This document shows positions 1 through 10,237 of a DNA stretch of 64,000 bases, piece after piece. The first letter of the stretch is position 1, and every line of letters starts with the position of its first letter. Where the stretch lies: the NCBI RefSeq assembly GCF_000013665.1, contig NC_007912.1, positions 3,217,501 through 3,281,500 of the forward strand, read 5' to 3'. This stretch comes from Saccharophagus degradans 2-40. Its GTDB lineage: Bacteria > Pseudomonadota > Gammaproteobacteria > Pseudomonadales > Cellvibrionaceae. Made by a program: the position numbers and the translations under genes. A model generated the notes under the pieces. It worked only from the letters and a program-made list of their open reading frames with translations. It ran no database searches and was not told the DNA's origin.

Positions 1-1094
<1,094 letters not shown>

Positions 1095-1125
1095 TAACCA
1101 AACTAACAGCTATTACCCCACATAC

Positions 1126-1217
1126 AAAAAGCCCCTGCCTATAGGTGCCGCTCTAGGATCGAGCTTGCAATATAAGCAAGGGCTTGCACTGTGAGCTTAG
1201 CCTTGTGGGCTAAGCTC
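1126..1217. terminator. Structured convergent gap after ilvY and the GH5-like gene
   Basis: A 10-bp perfect hairpin (GAGCTTAGCC at 1193-1202 paired with GGCTAAGCTC at 1208-1217) lies between the two converging genes. On the minus strand a second, longer-range pairing ends in GGGGCTTTTTG (complement of 1126-1134), a plausible terminator for the carbohydrate operon. Neither arm has an ideal T-run directly after a short stem, so the exact terminator is uncertain. Confidence 0.4.
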
Positions 1218-1245
1218 CATTAAAGAATAGAAAGCGGTTAGCGGG

Positions 1246-3798
1246 CTAGTTACCTGCAATCCCACCTTTACCATTTACGATATCTTCACCACGTTCAGTC
1301 AAGGCTGTTGCGTCGCCAACTATGGTGGTCATATCCCAGTCAGAATTTTCGATATCATTTCCGTACCAAGACCAAGCTATCCAAGAGAATGGCTCGCTGC
1401 GCTGATGAATATAAGCAAGCTCCAGAATGTCGTCCTCTAATATTTCACCCTCAATATAGTCGATAGCAAAATCTGTAAAGTGGTTAGTGTAGAAGAAATC
1501 TACCTGATCAATGATCACAACTTCTTTTTCTACTGGAACCATGCCTTCAAAAACTATTTCATCAATTAGTATTGGGTCTTGTGGTAAAGCAACTTCGGAG
1601 GACAGGTCAAAACCGAGGTATTGAGGAATTCCAGCCCGATCGAATTCAGCAGGAAACTCAACCTCAACCACCAAGTCCATCCACTCACCAGGGATAAGCT
1701 CATCTTGGTTCCAAATTTTCGCTGCAAAATGATTTTGCCAGTTAGCATCTTGTAGAAACAGCTGATACTCGAACGCCTGTCCTGTGTAGCTATCTGGAAT
1801 CAATACTCGCGTTTTAATGGTGAACGGGTCCTGCAAATCCAAGTCGTCTATAGCACTTAAGTCGGTTTTATAAAGTACTATTCTCACCGCATCATTGGCA
1901 TTTGGATAGAAATTCAAAGCGCCATCAATGGCCTCTACAGTAGCAGACGCCCCCCAACTCAAGTAAGCCCAGCCATCTTCAGATTCATCGAACGACGCCA
2001 TATACTGCGTACCAAGTTCGAACGAGTCATTAGCTGCTACGCCACTTATAGCAAAGTCGTCCAGCAAAAAAGGCTCTGTGGAATCTGTAATGGTTGCCCC
2101 ATCAGCAATACCTATGTTGCCAATCTGAATGCCTACACTGGTAGCAGCTGCAGGAAATTCGGTTTCGACGGAAATTTCTGTCCACTCTCCAGGAGTAAGC
2201 CCAGTAATTCCAACCTCTGTCCATGCCTCGCCGTTATTGAAAAATTTAGCGTACATCCATGAACCAGCATAATCCGCAGGCACAAAAAACCTGCCACTAA
2301 TAACAACCGGCTGGGCAAAATCAACTACACCACCAAGCCCGTCCAGCTGGGCAATAATTTCTCCATTGTCATGGGTTAGCGATAAAGCACCGTCAGCGTG
2401 CGCAGCAACTGTGCCAGTCCAAGGCACGCCCCAACCTGCAATATCATCATCAAAGCTTTGACTGTATAACTCGACTGCACCACTACCTTCAGCCACTCGA
2501 AGGTTGTCGATAACAACGCTGCCAGCAACCTCGGCGAGCTTGCCATTTGCAACCAACTCAACACCAACTTTAGCGACGGCAGTAATATCAAACGCCTCAC
2601 TTGCCCAGCCGAAAGATGCATTATTCTGAATCGCATAAGATTTAGTAGCCCATTCACCAGCCGGAAATTCAGAGGCAGAGTGCCAAGCTAAGTTTGCATA
2701 TTCTCCATTTACATCTCGGAGGTACATTACAACCCCCATTTGACCATCCGTGACATATGCTTCATCCAGCTTAACGTCAAAGCTCACATCAGTGTTTGTC
2801 AGATTGATAGGTGCTGAGAATGGCACATTCATAGCCACTTTATCTGTAGCGCTCGCCCATGGCAGAATAATTTCTGCGGCGTAATCTCCTGCACCTTTAT
2901 CAAGGATCGCCATATGTTTAACAGGCTTTTCACCGACACCAGAGCCACCAAACTCGCTCATTAGCACAGGGATATTTTGCGCAGCAAGCTGGCTAATTGC
3001 ATCCGTAACTTTAGTAGCCGTGTTCCACTGCGAACCATAACCGTGCACGGACAACACAAGATTGTCTTTATCATCCGCAGCCATAAGCTCTTTACCGCGA
3101 TTACTTAAAAAAGCGTTAAAGTCAGCACCACATCCAGGGGCATCAATTACCAAAGGCACATTAAACCCAGCCTTTCGGAACTGACGAATAGCTGCTTTAT
3201 AGTTATCGGTATACGTTTTGTAACCTACACTATACCCATCAAAAATGGCTTCAGGCCCCCAGCCACTTGCGATGTTAATCATAATATTTGCTTGATAACG
3301 ATCTTGAGCAATAATTGGAAGAAAATCGGTAAGCCATACTTGCTTAACTGCATCCGTAAATGCCTCATCATCTTCTTTACAATGTAAAGCTTCGTCGTAG
3401 AGACTAAGTACAGCTATTAAATTATGCTCAACAACTTTATTTAGCACCGCCTCTAAATTTGCTGTAGATGTATCTGCTAACAATTGAATTCGCACAACGT
3501 TTGAACCTGTTTCGCGAATAGCCTGTATGCCATCTATTTGCTCAATAGGATTGTCGCCAAATTGAAGGTTAATACCTCGCAGCAGCACTGGTGTACCATC
3601 TGGTAGCTGTATAGTAGTACCACTCGTTTTTAACACGGGGGCATTTTCAGACGGCCTAGCTTTAGTTGGATCTTCCGTTACTTCTTCTGGAATCAATTTA
3701 TAGTCTTCGCTGTCAGAGGTGCCCAGCATGTCACCACCACATGCCTGCAACAGCATTGCACTCGCAAGAAATGAAAGTAATTTTATTTTTGTGTTCAT
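1246..3798 (-). CDS. GH5_8-like lipoprotein, probable catalytically degenerate, barrel split by carbohydrate-binding modules
   Basis: An 850-residue predicted outer-membrane lipoprotein (signal peptide with lipobox LQAC). Residues about 55-290 resemble the GH5 subfamily 8 mannanase barrel: strand motifs NVVRIQL, LIAVLSLYDE, IMINIASGW, LVLSVHGY and PVLMSEFGG. The last barrel strand (SWIAWSWYGND and the tail ending NGKGGIAGN) appears only at the C-terminus, about 500 residues later. Between them sit roughly three jelly-roll-like modules, each with Trp/Tyr-rich faces and a closing 'IDEIVFEG'-type strand. In the family motif INIANEW the Asn-Glu acid/base pair is Ser178-Gly179 here, and the strand-3 His is Tyr134; the nucleophile Glu282, His252, Tyr254 and Arg103 remain. 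It is therefore likely a binding protein or altered enzyme. ATG at 3798 has GGAG six bases upstream. It lies 76 nt behind the TonB receptor gene and is probably co-transcribed with it. Confidence 0.75.
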   Translation of the reverse strand: MNTKIKLLSFLASAMLLQACGGDMLGTSDSEDYKLIPEEVTEDPTKARPSENAPVLKTSGTTIQLPDGTPVLLRGINLQFGDNPIEQIDGIQAIRETGSNVVRIQLLADTSTANLEAVLNKVVEHNLIAVLSLYDEALHCKEDDEAFTDAVKQVWLTDFLPIIAQDRYQANIMINIASGWGPEAIFDGYSVGYKTYTDNYKAAIRQFRKAGFNVPLVIDAPGCGADFNAFLSNRGKELMAADDKDNLVLSVHGYGSQWNTATKVTDAISQLAAQNIPVLMSEFGGSGVGEKPVKHMAILDKGAGDYAAEIILPWASATDKVAMNVPFSAPINLTNTDVSFDVKLDEAYVTDGQMGVVMYLRDVNGEYANLAWHSASEFPAGEWATKSYAIQNNASFGWASEAFDITAVAKVGVELVANGKLAEVAGSVVIDNLRVAEGSGAVELYSQSFDDDIAGWGVPWTGTVAAHADGALSLTHDNGEIIAQLDGLGGVVDFAQPVVISGRFFVPADYAGSWMYAKFFNNGEAWTEVGITGLTPGEWTEISVETEFPAAATSVGIQIGNIGIADGATITDSTEPFLLDDFAISGVAANDSFELGTQYMASFDESEDGWAYLSWGASATVEAIDGALNFYPNANDAVRIVLYKTDLSAIDDLDLQDPFTIKTRVLIPDSYTGQAFEYQLFLQDANWQNHFAAKIWNQDELIPGEWMDLVVEVEFPAEFDRAGIPQYLGFDLSSEVALPQDPILIDEIVFEGMVPVEKEVVIIDQVDFFYTNHFTDFAIDYIEGEILEDDILELAYIHQRSEPFSWIAWSWYGNDIENSDWDMTTIVGDATALTERGEDIVNGKGGIAGN

Positions 3799-3824
3799 AT
3801 CAAACTCCAAATATTCAGTGTATT

Positions 3825-3855
3825 CGGCCTCGCTGCATTATTATTTACAAGGCCG
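3825..3855 (-). repeat. Intercistronic hairpin between receptor and GH5-like gene
   Basis: CGGCCT (3825-3830) and AGGCCG (3850-3855) form a 6-bp stem with a 19-nt loop in the 76-nt gap between the two genes. Such hairpins can trim or stabilise the mRNA and set unequal expression of receptor and lipoprotein; this is inference. It is not followed by a T-run, so it is unlikely to be a full terminator. Confidence 0.35.
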
Positions 3856-3874
3856 TTAGGTTCAGGGTTAGCCA

Positions 3875-6800
3875 TTAAAGCGATAGATTTACACCTATGC
3901 TGTAACGTGTTTCCTGTACCCATAGAGAGTGAAATTGCCCTTCGTATTGGGCATAACTTTTTCTACTTTGCTCTGTTAAGTTGTTGCCGCTCGCGAAAAA
4001 GTTAAGGTGCTCGTTCACCCAATAATTCACAGAAAGATCTAAGTAACCAGCAGGCTCTAACCACTGACCAAGCTCCATAACCGCAGCGTTAGAATTCACG
4101 CCTACACGGCCAAGGTACTCTTCACTGCGCCAGTTATACGCCAAACGAACATTCAACCCTGCTCTGTCGTACCACAAAATGAAGTTAGATTGGTGTTGCG
4201 AGTTTGATGGCAACGGGAAAGCATTGCCTTCCACATCCTCACCGCCCGACTCACTATCAGAATAGGTGTAGTTAAATTCTACCCCAGTAGAACTTAAGAA
4301 CTCACCAGGTAAGAAAGTAAACGGCTGCTTGTAACCTAGCTCAGCACCAAATAAGTCGGAAGCACCAACGTTTCTAGTCGTCCAAACATTAGCTACACGG
4401 TCGCGGTCGATACCATCTAAATCTACAAATGGACGCTGCTCTTGAAAGCTTTCTACAGAACTATCAACCTTAATTAAAAACACACCTAAACCTAGGATGG
4501 CATTTTCATCGAAATACCATTCTGCAGACGTATTAAATACGGTAGCGGTCCAAGGCTTGATGTCTGGCTGGCCATTATCACTACCACCACCAATACACCC
4601 TACAGTATCTTGCACCTGTGTACCGTTGGATGGGTTTAGCACCATTACAGGCTCGCCATTCTCATCGGTTTTAGGACACTGTTGATACCACAGCGCCAAA
4701 CTAGAACCCACATTTTCAAGATCGTTACGGGTCATAGTTTTAGATGCACCAACACGCAATATCACATCGTCGCGAGGGAATAAATTTAAATTTATTGACG
4801 GCAAAAGCTCAGTTTGAGAGTTTTCATGTGTAGCCACTTCAGAAACAAAAGCAATTTTTTGCCAATCGTCATAACCAATGGAGTTAAATGAATCCAAAGC
4901 CTCTGGCACAACTATTTGTTCTACTGTTCGGTCGACAGTAACAACTTGCAAACCGACATTACCTTGATATGGAATGCCAAATAGCCCTTCGCTCTCGTTA
5001 CCAAAATCAAGCTGCGCGTAGGTATTGATTGACGCCTCTTTAACAGAGTATGTGTAACCAGGGTCGCTTGCGGTTTGAGTACCAGGGTACAGGCGGTTCA
5101 TAAACTCATAGGGATTATCCCAATCGGCCGGGTCCAAAGATGCAACGCCAGCTTCAAAACCTTTGATTGGGCCAAAATCTCTAAACGCGGTTGTGTCTGC
5201 TGCGGAGAAACCATTGTCTTCTAGTCCGCCTATATCAATTAGACTAGGGTTTGTCTCTGCATAATCAAACTTCAACCAGTTAGGGTATTTTTGCCAAATT
5301 AAATTACCTGGCAATAACCGGTAGCGCTTATCCACCGGCACTCGAGGGTCTTCCCAATCTGTGTAACGCCCTGTACGCGTTACATAATAGAATTTATTAT
5401 GATTTGCTTCGCGCTCGCTATATCGCACACCGCCAGATACCGATTGAATAAAATCGCCATCTAACGCTAATTTAATATCGCCACGAAGAGCGCCAAGTGT
5501 TGCATCTGTGTTCGCGCCATCAGCAAACCCTTGGTACTGTTTTAATAAACTGGCATTAGATAAATCATCTGTGAAACTGAACGCAGGCATATCACCGCGG
5601 TAATCTACAGTTACATGGTAACCATCGATAGGATCTTTCCCTGGAACACCGTTTTCATCGACCCAAAGCCACGCAGGTGTACCCTGCTGAAACGTCGCTT
5701 TACGATATTGCTTTTCGGCTTTGGCATATATAGCGCGAACCGATGCATCGATATTGTCGTTATTGGTGTAGTTAAATTCTAAATTGGTATTTAACGCTGC
5801 AGTTTTATCTATTTCATTAGTAGATGATGTTTGGAAATCTGCGGCCCATACCTCAGCCACTTGCAGAGTATGCAAATCTCTATATTGCGTGACGCCATCG
5901 GAGTCTACAAACGAAATAGTCGAACCTTCACCAACAATAGAATTTGGCTGCAAAGTGTTGTACACATCTGTTTGATACAGCGCAGCATCAGCATCCGCCT
6001 GGAATGACTCGGGAGTAGATTTACCGTTAAAGCCCGCTTTTACTCCACGGTTGTACTGTTCCATTGCGGTGTAAAAAATATCGCCGCGAACCGACCAGTT
6101 ATCATTGATGACAAATTCGGAAGAAATAGAACCACCAGTACGATCACGCTCCACAAAACTACTGCTAGCACCGTACTCCCCAGGCACTATATACCAATCA
6201 TTAACTAAATCACCGTCGCCATCTAAATCGTAAGGGTCACTAGGCGTACCGCCTTGACCATCTAAAAAGGCCAAACGCTGGTCTTCGTACATTGAATAAT
6301 TTGCAGCGTATGAATTGGCTGTATATAGGTTTGTGACTACGGAAAAGCGATCATCGTCATTAAAGCCAAGCACCAAGCTCACGCTATGGTCGGGGGCACG
6401 AGTACTTTTCGAGCCATCTTCTTCGTATTTATCTTTAGATCTAGATCCGGTCGCGCCTTCAATGCGCAGCTTGCCAGTAAAACCCGCGTCTAAACTTGTT
6501 GGGTCCAACGTTTTTAAATCCACAACCCCTGAAATACCGCCTGCAAGTACGTTTGCAGATTGCGATTTATATACGTCGGCGCCACTAATCATGCCTGCTG
6601 GCACATCAGAATAGTTCGCTTGCACACCAGTAATTGCCCAAGGGCTTAGGAATTGTTCGCCGTTCAAGGTTGTGAGAACCTGTGGCATACCACGAATATT
6701 TAGCGATGTACCTTCACCCGCTGAGCGAGTAATTTGCACACCGGTTACACGTTGAAGCGAATCAGTAATGGTTGTATCTGGCAACTTACCAATATCTTCC

Positions 6801-7021
6801 GCAACAATAGAGTCCACTACGTTGGCAGAGTTGCGTTTAATATCAATAGCTTTGGCTTGGGAGGCGCGAACGCCGGTGACGATAACCTCTTCTAGGTTTG
6901 CGTCGTCTTCCACTGTGCTAGTGTCTTCCTCTTGCGCCAAGGCAGAGGTGTTGTAGAGCGCGCAGCTTATTAGCATCGCCAGTAGTTTTTTCTTATGCTG
7001 GATACCGCTGGTGAACGTCAT
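3875..7021 (-). CDS. TonB-dependent outer-membrane receptor, carbohydrate type
   Basis: A 1048-residue receptor: signal peptide ending ...TSALA, TonB-box-like LEEVIVTG at about residue 43, plug domain (DIGKLPDTTITDSLQRVTGVQITR, LNIRGMPQ, then SAGISG-like ISGVVDLKT), and a long beta-barrel ending in an aromatic-rich strand with terminal Leu. The form of the plug and the length match the large TonB receptors that import oligosaccharides in Xanthomonas, Caulobacter and Cellvibrionaceae rather than siderophore receptors. A strong ribosome site (GAGGA) precedes the ATG at 7021. It is followed by the GH5-like lipoprotein, suggesting that the pair captures and imports a mannan- or glucan-type oligosaccharide. 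The substrate is not shown by the sequence. Confidence 0.9.
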   Translation of the reverse strand: MTFTSGIQHKKKLLAMLISCALYNTSALAQEEDTSTVEDDANLEEVIVTGVRASQAKAIDIKRNSANVVDSIVAEDIGKLPDTTITDSLQRVTGVQITRSAGEGTSLNIRGMPQVLTTLNGEQFLSPWAITGVQANYSDVPAGMISGADVYKSQSANVLAGGISGVVDLKTLDPTSLDAGFTGKLRIEGATGSRSKDKYEEDGSKSTRAPDHSVSLVLGFNDDDRFSVVTNLYTANSYAANYSMYEDQRLAFLDGQGGTPSDPYDLDGDGDLVNDWYIVPGEYGASSSFVERDRTGGSISSEFVINDNWSVRGDIFYTAMEQYNRGVKAGFNGKSTPESFQADADAALYQTDVYNTLQPNSIVGEGSTISFVDSDGVTQYRDLHTLQVAEVWAADFQTSSTNEIDKTAALNTNLEFNYTNNDNIDASVRAIYAKAEKQYRKATFQQGTPAWLWVDENGVPGKDPIDGYHVTVDYRGDMPAFSFTDDLSNASLLKQYQGFADGANTDATLGALRGDIKLALDGDFIQSVSGGVRYSEREANHNKFYYVTRTGRYTDWEDPRVPVDKRYRLLPGNLIWQKYPNWLKFDYAETNPSLIDIGGLEDNGFSAADTTAFRDFGPIKGFEAGVASLDPADWDNPYEFMNRLYPGTQTASDPGYTYSVKEASINTYAQLDFGNESEGLFGIPYQGNVGLQVVTVDRTVEQIVVPEALDSFNSIGYDDWQKIAFVSEVATHENSQTELLPSINLNLFPRDDVILRVGASKTMTRNDLENVGSSLALWYQQCPKTDENGEPVMVLNPSNGTQVQDTVGCIGGGSDNGQPDIKPWTATVFNTSAEWYFDENAILGLGVFLIKVDSSVESFQEQRPFVDLDGIDRDRVANVWTTRNVGASDLFGAELGYKQPFTFLPGEFLSSTGVEFNYTYSDSESGGEDVEGNAFPLPSNSQHQSNFILWYDRAGLNVRLAYNWRSEEYLGRVGVNSNAAVMELGQWLEPAGYLDLSVNYWVNEHLNFFASGNNLTEQSRKSYAQYEGQFHSLWVQETRYSIGVNLSL

Positions 7022-7295
7022 GAAGTTTTCCTCGATATTTTATTATGTTTAAAACGTAAATTCGGTACTCTCGCCTGAAATCTATGCCTCAGGCCGCCGA
7101 CGCGCCAAAGCGTGCCCGGCGTTTGGGTTACGCGACCACCTCTCACCAACCGCGTAACCGATATGCATTTTTATGTACATGTAGCCTTAAAAAGCTTGTT
7201 CAGTTATAGCTTAGAAAAAAAGCGGCTACCTAGTAACCGCCTAAATTTAAGACCTTAGAAAATGCAAACCTACAAAAGCGCCTCTCAGCAACCAA

Positions 7296-7309
7296 TGTAA
7301 CCGTTTACA
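7296..7309. promoter_or_regulatory. LacI-family operator upstream of the TonB receptor
   Basis: TGTAACCGTTTACA is a near-perfect palindrome around a central CG, the pattern bound by LacI/GalR-family sugar repressors (general form TGNAANCGNTTNCA). It lies 275 nt upstream of the receptor start codon. No LacI-family gene is in the window, so the regulator would act from elsewhere. Confidence 0.65.
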
Positions 7310-7528
7310 TGACAACAATAACCAAACCTCTCGCGTAAATCAACATCTGATTAATGAATAAAAAGCGAACAGAGGCAGATTAACAAGCAAAACAAGGGTT
7401 TACAGGCAAACTTAAAATCAAATTTATATTGTTTTTCAGAAACTTAGAAGCGTAAACCGCCCCAGAAGAAGGATGCAGACGCCAAAGAAAGGATTAAGAA
7501 TGCGTTTAAATAAAAGAGGAGGAAATTA

Positions 7529-7557
7529 GCGCCAATGACCTCTATAGCCATTGGCGC
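7529..7557 (-). terminator. Terminator-like hairpin after ilvH
   Basis: GCGCCAATG (7529-7537) pairs perfectly with CATTGGCGC (7549-7557) just past the ilvH stop. On the minus strand it is followed by a pyrimidine-rich stretch rather than a clean T-run. It would separate ilvIH from the carbohydrate unit. Confidence 0.55.
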
Positions 7558-7570
7558 CAACTCAAAGTGA

Positions 7571-8062
7571 TTAGAGACTTAGTACTTTTTCGCCGCGCGC
7601 GATGCCAGATACGCCTGAACGCACAACTTCAACAATAGAGGCTTCGCCAACAGCCTGGAAAAACGAGTCAAGCTTTTCACTCGCACCCGTTATTTGAATG
7701 GTGTAAACCGATGCGGTTACATCCACTATTTGACCGCGGAAAATATCCACACAACGCTTAACTTCTGCTCGCTGAGCGCCTGTCGCGCGCACTTTAACCA
7801 ACATGAGCTCTCGCTCTATGTGAGCACCTTCTGTAAGGTCCACCAGCTTAACCACGTCTATCAAGCGATTGAGATGCTTGGTTATCTGCTCTATTTTGTG
7901 GTCGTCTCCCATAGTGGTTAGCGTTAGGCGAGACAAGGTGTTGTCTTCGGTTGGGGCCACAGTAAGAGACTCAATGTTATAACCGCGCTGAGAAAACAAG
8001 CCAACTACACGAGACAATGCGCCTGGTTCGTTTTCCATTAATAAAGATATGATTCTTCTCAT
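7571..8062 (-). CDS. ilvH: Acetolactate synthase, small regulatory subunit
   Basis: A 163-residue regulatory subunit of acetohydroxyacid synthase. It begins [19 protein letters not shown], an ACT domain that binds valine for feedback inhibition, followed by the C-terminal IlvN/IlvH domain (RGQIVDVTASVYTIQITG). The length is typical. Its ATG overlaps the last base of the ilvI stop (TAATG), so the two are translationally coupled. With IlvI it makes acetolactate and acetohydroxybutyrate. Confidence 0.97.
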   Translation of the reverse strand: MRRIISLLMENEPGALSRVVGLFSQRGYNIESLTVAPTEDNTLSRLTLTTMGDDHKIEQITKHLNRLIDVVKLVDLTEGAHIERELMLVKVRATGAQRAEVKRCVDIFRGQIVDVTASVYTIQITGASEKLDSFFQAVGEASIVEVVRSGVSGIARGEKVLSL

Positions 8063-9795
8063 TATGTACGCTCCGACTTACTCAACCACATATCGCGCAT
8101 AGAACCGTTAGGTGCTACCTGCATGGGGTAAACATGCTCGTTCGGGTCGACATAGATATCCATAAACACAGTTTTGTCTTTCATGGCAAAACACTCTTCT
8201 AGCTTGCTTTTAAGCTCTTCACGCTTGGTTACCTTCATACCAACATGGCCGTAGGCTTCCATCAACTTAACAAAATCTGGCAGAGAATCTTCGTACAAGC
8301 TTTCTGAGTAGCGGCTTTCGTATTGCATATCTTGCCACTGTCTAACCATACCTAGCGCTTGGTTATTGATACAAATAATCTTAACCGGCAAGTGATACTG
8401 CGTGCAGGTAGAAAGCTCTTGAATACACATTTGTATACTGCCTTCACCTGTTACACACACCACATTGGCGTCACGATGTGCAATTTGCACGCCCATCGCA
8501 GCAGGTAAACCAAAGCCCATAGTGCCCAAGCCACCAGAGTTGATCCAGCGGCGCGGCTTATCAAACTGGTAGTACTGCGCACTAAACATTTGGTGCTGAC
8601 CCACATCGGAACACACATAAGCGTCGCCACCTGTCACTTCGTGAACCATGCGCACTACTTCTTGCGGCTTAATCATGCCGCCCGTGTCGTAACGCGGGGT
8701 ATCTATGATGCTATAGCGGTCGCGCCATTCGTCTATTTGCTTCCACCAAGAGGCAATCGCTGAGGTATCTGGGCGCTCTTTAGTAGCTTTAACCAGCTCG
8801 AGCATTTCATCTAACACACCTTCCACGGGGCCAACAATTGGCACGTCTGCGGTTACTGTTTTAGATATTGATGCTGGGTCTATATCAATATGAATAATTT
8901 TGGCAGACGGGCAGAACTTTGACGGCGTGTTAGTTACGCGGTCATCAAAGCGAGCACCTACGGCAAATATCACATCGGCGTGATGCATTGCTGTATTCGC
9001 CTCTACCGTGCCGTGCATGCCCAACATGCCCAAAAATTGCTTATCGGTACCAGGAAATGCACCTAGCCCCATCAACGTATTGGTAACGGGGAAGTTAAGT
9101 AGCTTGGCTATTTCAGTAAGTTGATTACTAGCATTACCCTGCACAACACCGCCGCCGGCATAAATAATAGGGCGTCGAGCGCCTAGTAAAAGCTGAACGG
9201 CCTTTTTGATTTGACCAGTATGACCTTTCGCTGCAGGCGTGTAAGAGCGAATTTTTACTTTGTCTGGGTAGCTGTATTCAAACTTATCTACTGGGTTAGT
9301 AATATCTTTGGGGATATCAATAACCACAGGCCCAGGGCGGCCAGTAGAAGCAATATAGAAAGCTTTTTTGACAATCTCGGGTATGTCTTTGGCATGCTTA
9401 ACAAGAAAGCTGTGCTTAACGATTGGGCGCGACACCCCCACCATATCGGTTTCTTGGAACGCGTCTTCACCAATCTTATCGGAAGCCACCTGCCCCGAAA
9501 TTACAACCATTGGAATTGAATCCATATAGGCTGTAGCAATACCCGTAATGGCATTGGTAGCACCTGGACCAGAAGTCACCAGCACCGTGCCCACCTTACC
9601 GGTTGAACGTGCGTAGCCATCTGCAGCGTGTGTTGCAGCTTGCTCGTGGCGCACCAAAATGTGCTGGACTCGCTTCTGACGAAATACTGCATCATATATA
9701 TGCAGTGCGGCACCGCCTGGGTAACCAAATAAATATTCAACGCCTTCGTCTGCAAGCGCGCGAATTAACATGTCTCCGCCGGAGAGTTTTTCCAC
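8062..9795 (-). CDS. ilvI: Acetolactate synthase, large catalytic subunit
   Basis: A thiamine-diphosphate enzyme catalysing the first common step of branched-chain amino-acid synthesis. It shows the N-terminal [30 protein letters not shown] with the catalytic Glu region ([20 protein letters not shown]), a central FAD-binding domain, and the C-terminal ThDP motif [14 protein letters not shown]...GEGSIQM...NN. I prefer the GTG at 9795 ([10 protein letters not shown]), preceded by AGAGGA at good spacing and matching the family start. An ATG at 9828 would add 11 residues but has no evident ribosome site. It is coupled to ilvH downstream. Confidence 0.95.
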   Translation of the reverse strand: MEKLSGGDMLIRALADEGVEYLFGYPGGAALHIYDAVFRQKRVQHILVRHEQAATHAADGYARSTGKVGTVLVTSGPGATNAITGIATAYMDSIPMVVISGQVASDKIGEDAFQETDMVGVSRPIVKHSFLVKHAKDIPEIVKKAFYIASTGRPGPVVIDIPKDITNPVDKFEYSYPDKVKIRSYTPAAKGHTGQIKKAVQLLLGARRPIIYAGGGVVQGNASNQLTEIAKLLNFPVTNTLMGLGAFPGTDKQFLGMLGMHGTVEANTAMHHADVIFAVGARFDDRVTNTPSKFCPSAKIIHIDIDPASISKTVTADVPIVGPVEGVLDEMLELVKATKERPDTSAIASWWKQIDEWRDRYSIIDTPRYDTGGMIKPQEVVRMVHEVTGGDAYVCSDVGQHQMFSAQYYQFDKPRRWINSGGLGTMGFGLPAAMGVQIAHRDANVVCVTGEGSIQMCIQELSTCTQYHLPVKIICINNQALGMVRQWQDMQYESRYSESLYEDSLPDFVKLMEAYGHVGMKVTKREELKSKLEECFAMKDKTVFMDIYVDPNEHVYPMQVAPNGSMRDMWLSKSERT

Positions 9796-10237
9796 CTGCT
9801 TTATCCTCTGATGTCCATCATATTTCATCTATGATGGAGTATTTAACGGCTTAATAGGCCCGTACCCCTCTAACCTAGCGATGGAGGGTAATTAGGGCAA
9901 ATAACTGGAATAGAAGTTCCGGTAAGGGCGATGTGGGCGCACTTCAAAGCAAACATTATTAGGCCAATACACCTATAAATAGTATTTACTTATTACCGGA
10001 AGGGCGCATGGTTTAGCACCCTTGCACTTCAGGATGGTTTGGTAAGCGGTTGACTTACCAGAGCAGAGCAAGAGGCCGAGGTTATTCGGCAAATCTACTA
10101 GCCACCTGGTGATTGGGGGACATTCTCTCAGGTATGCCATTAATGTCAAGAGAACCGCCAAATCCCGCATCGTCTGATAGACTTAATAATTAGCAAATTT
10201 GACAAATAAACGCGCATTTAACCAGAAGTCTCCCATT
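9796..10237. other. Divergent control region between ilvI and the epimerase-like gene
   Basis: About 440 nt with no convincing gene. On the minus (ilvI) strand there are two hairpins: GGTAAG/CTTACC (about 10039-10057) and GGGTGC/GCGCCC (about 10005-10024). An open frame at 10170-9973 encodes 65 residues rich in Leu, Val and Ile near its start, which could be an attenuation leader peptide, but no terminator with a T-run is seen before ilvI. Treat it as an untranslated leader of unknown control. Confidence 0.4.

Larger units (their letters stand above)
7022..7570. other. 549-nt gap upstream of the TonB receptor
   Basis: No plausible gene is seen. The gap holds the ilvH terminator hairpin (7529-7557), a LacI-type operator (7296-7309) and an imperfect hairpin GCGG...CCGC at 7222-7240. 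It is unusually long for this otherwise compact region and probably carries the promoter and the untranslated leader of the receptor gene. Confidence 0.6.

Noticed and set aside
10085-10140. CTGAGAG near the ilvI leader, recalling a TPP riboswitch
   Set aside because: The other conserved TPP elements are missing, and ilvI is not a known TPP riboswitch target although the enzyme uses the cofactor.
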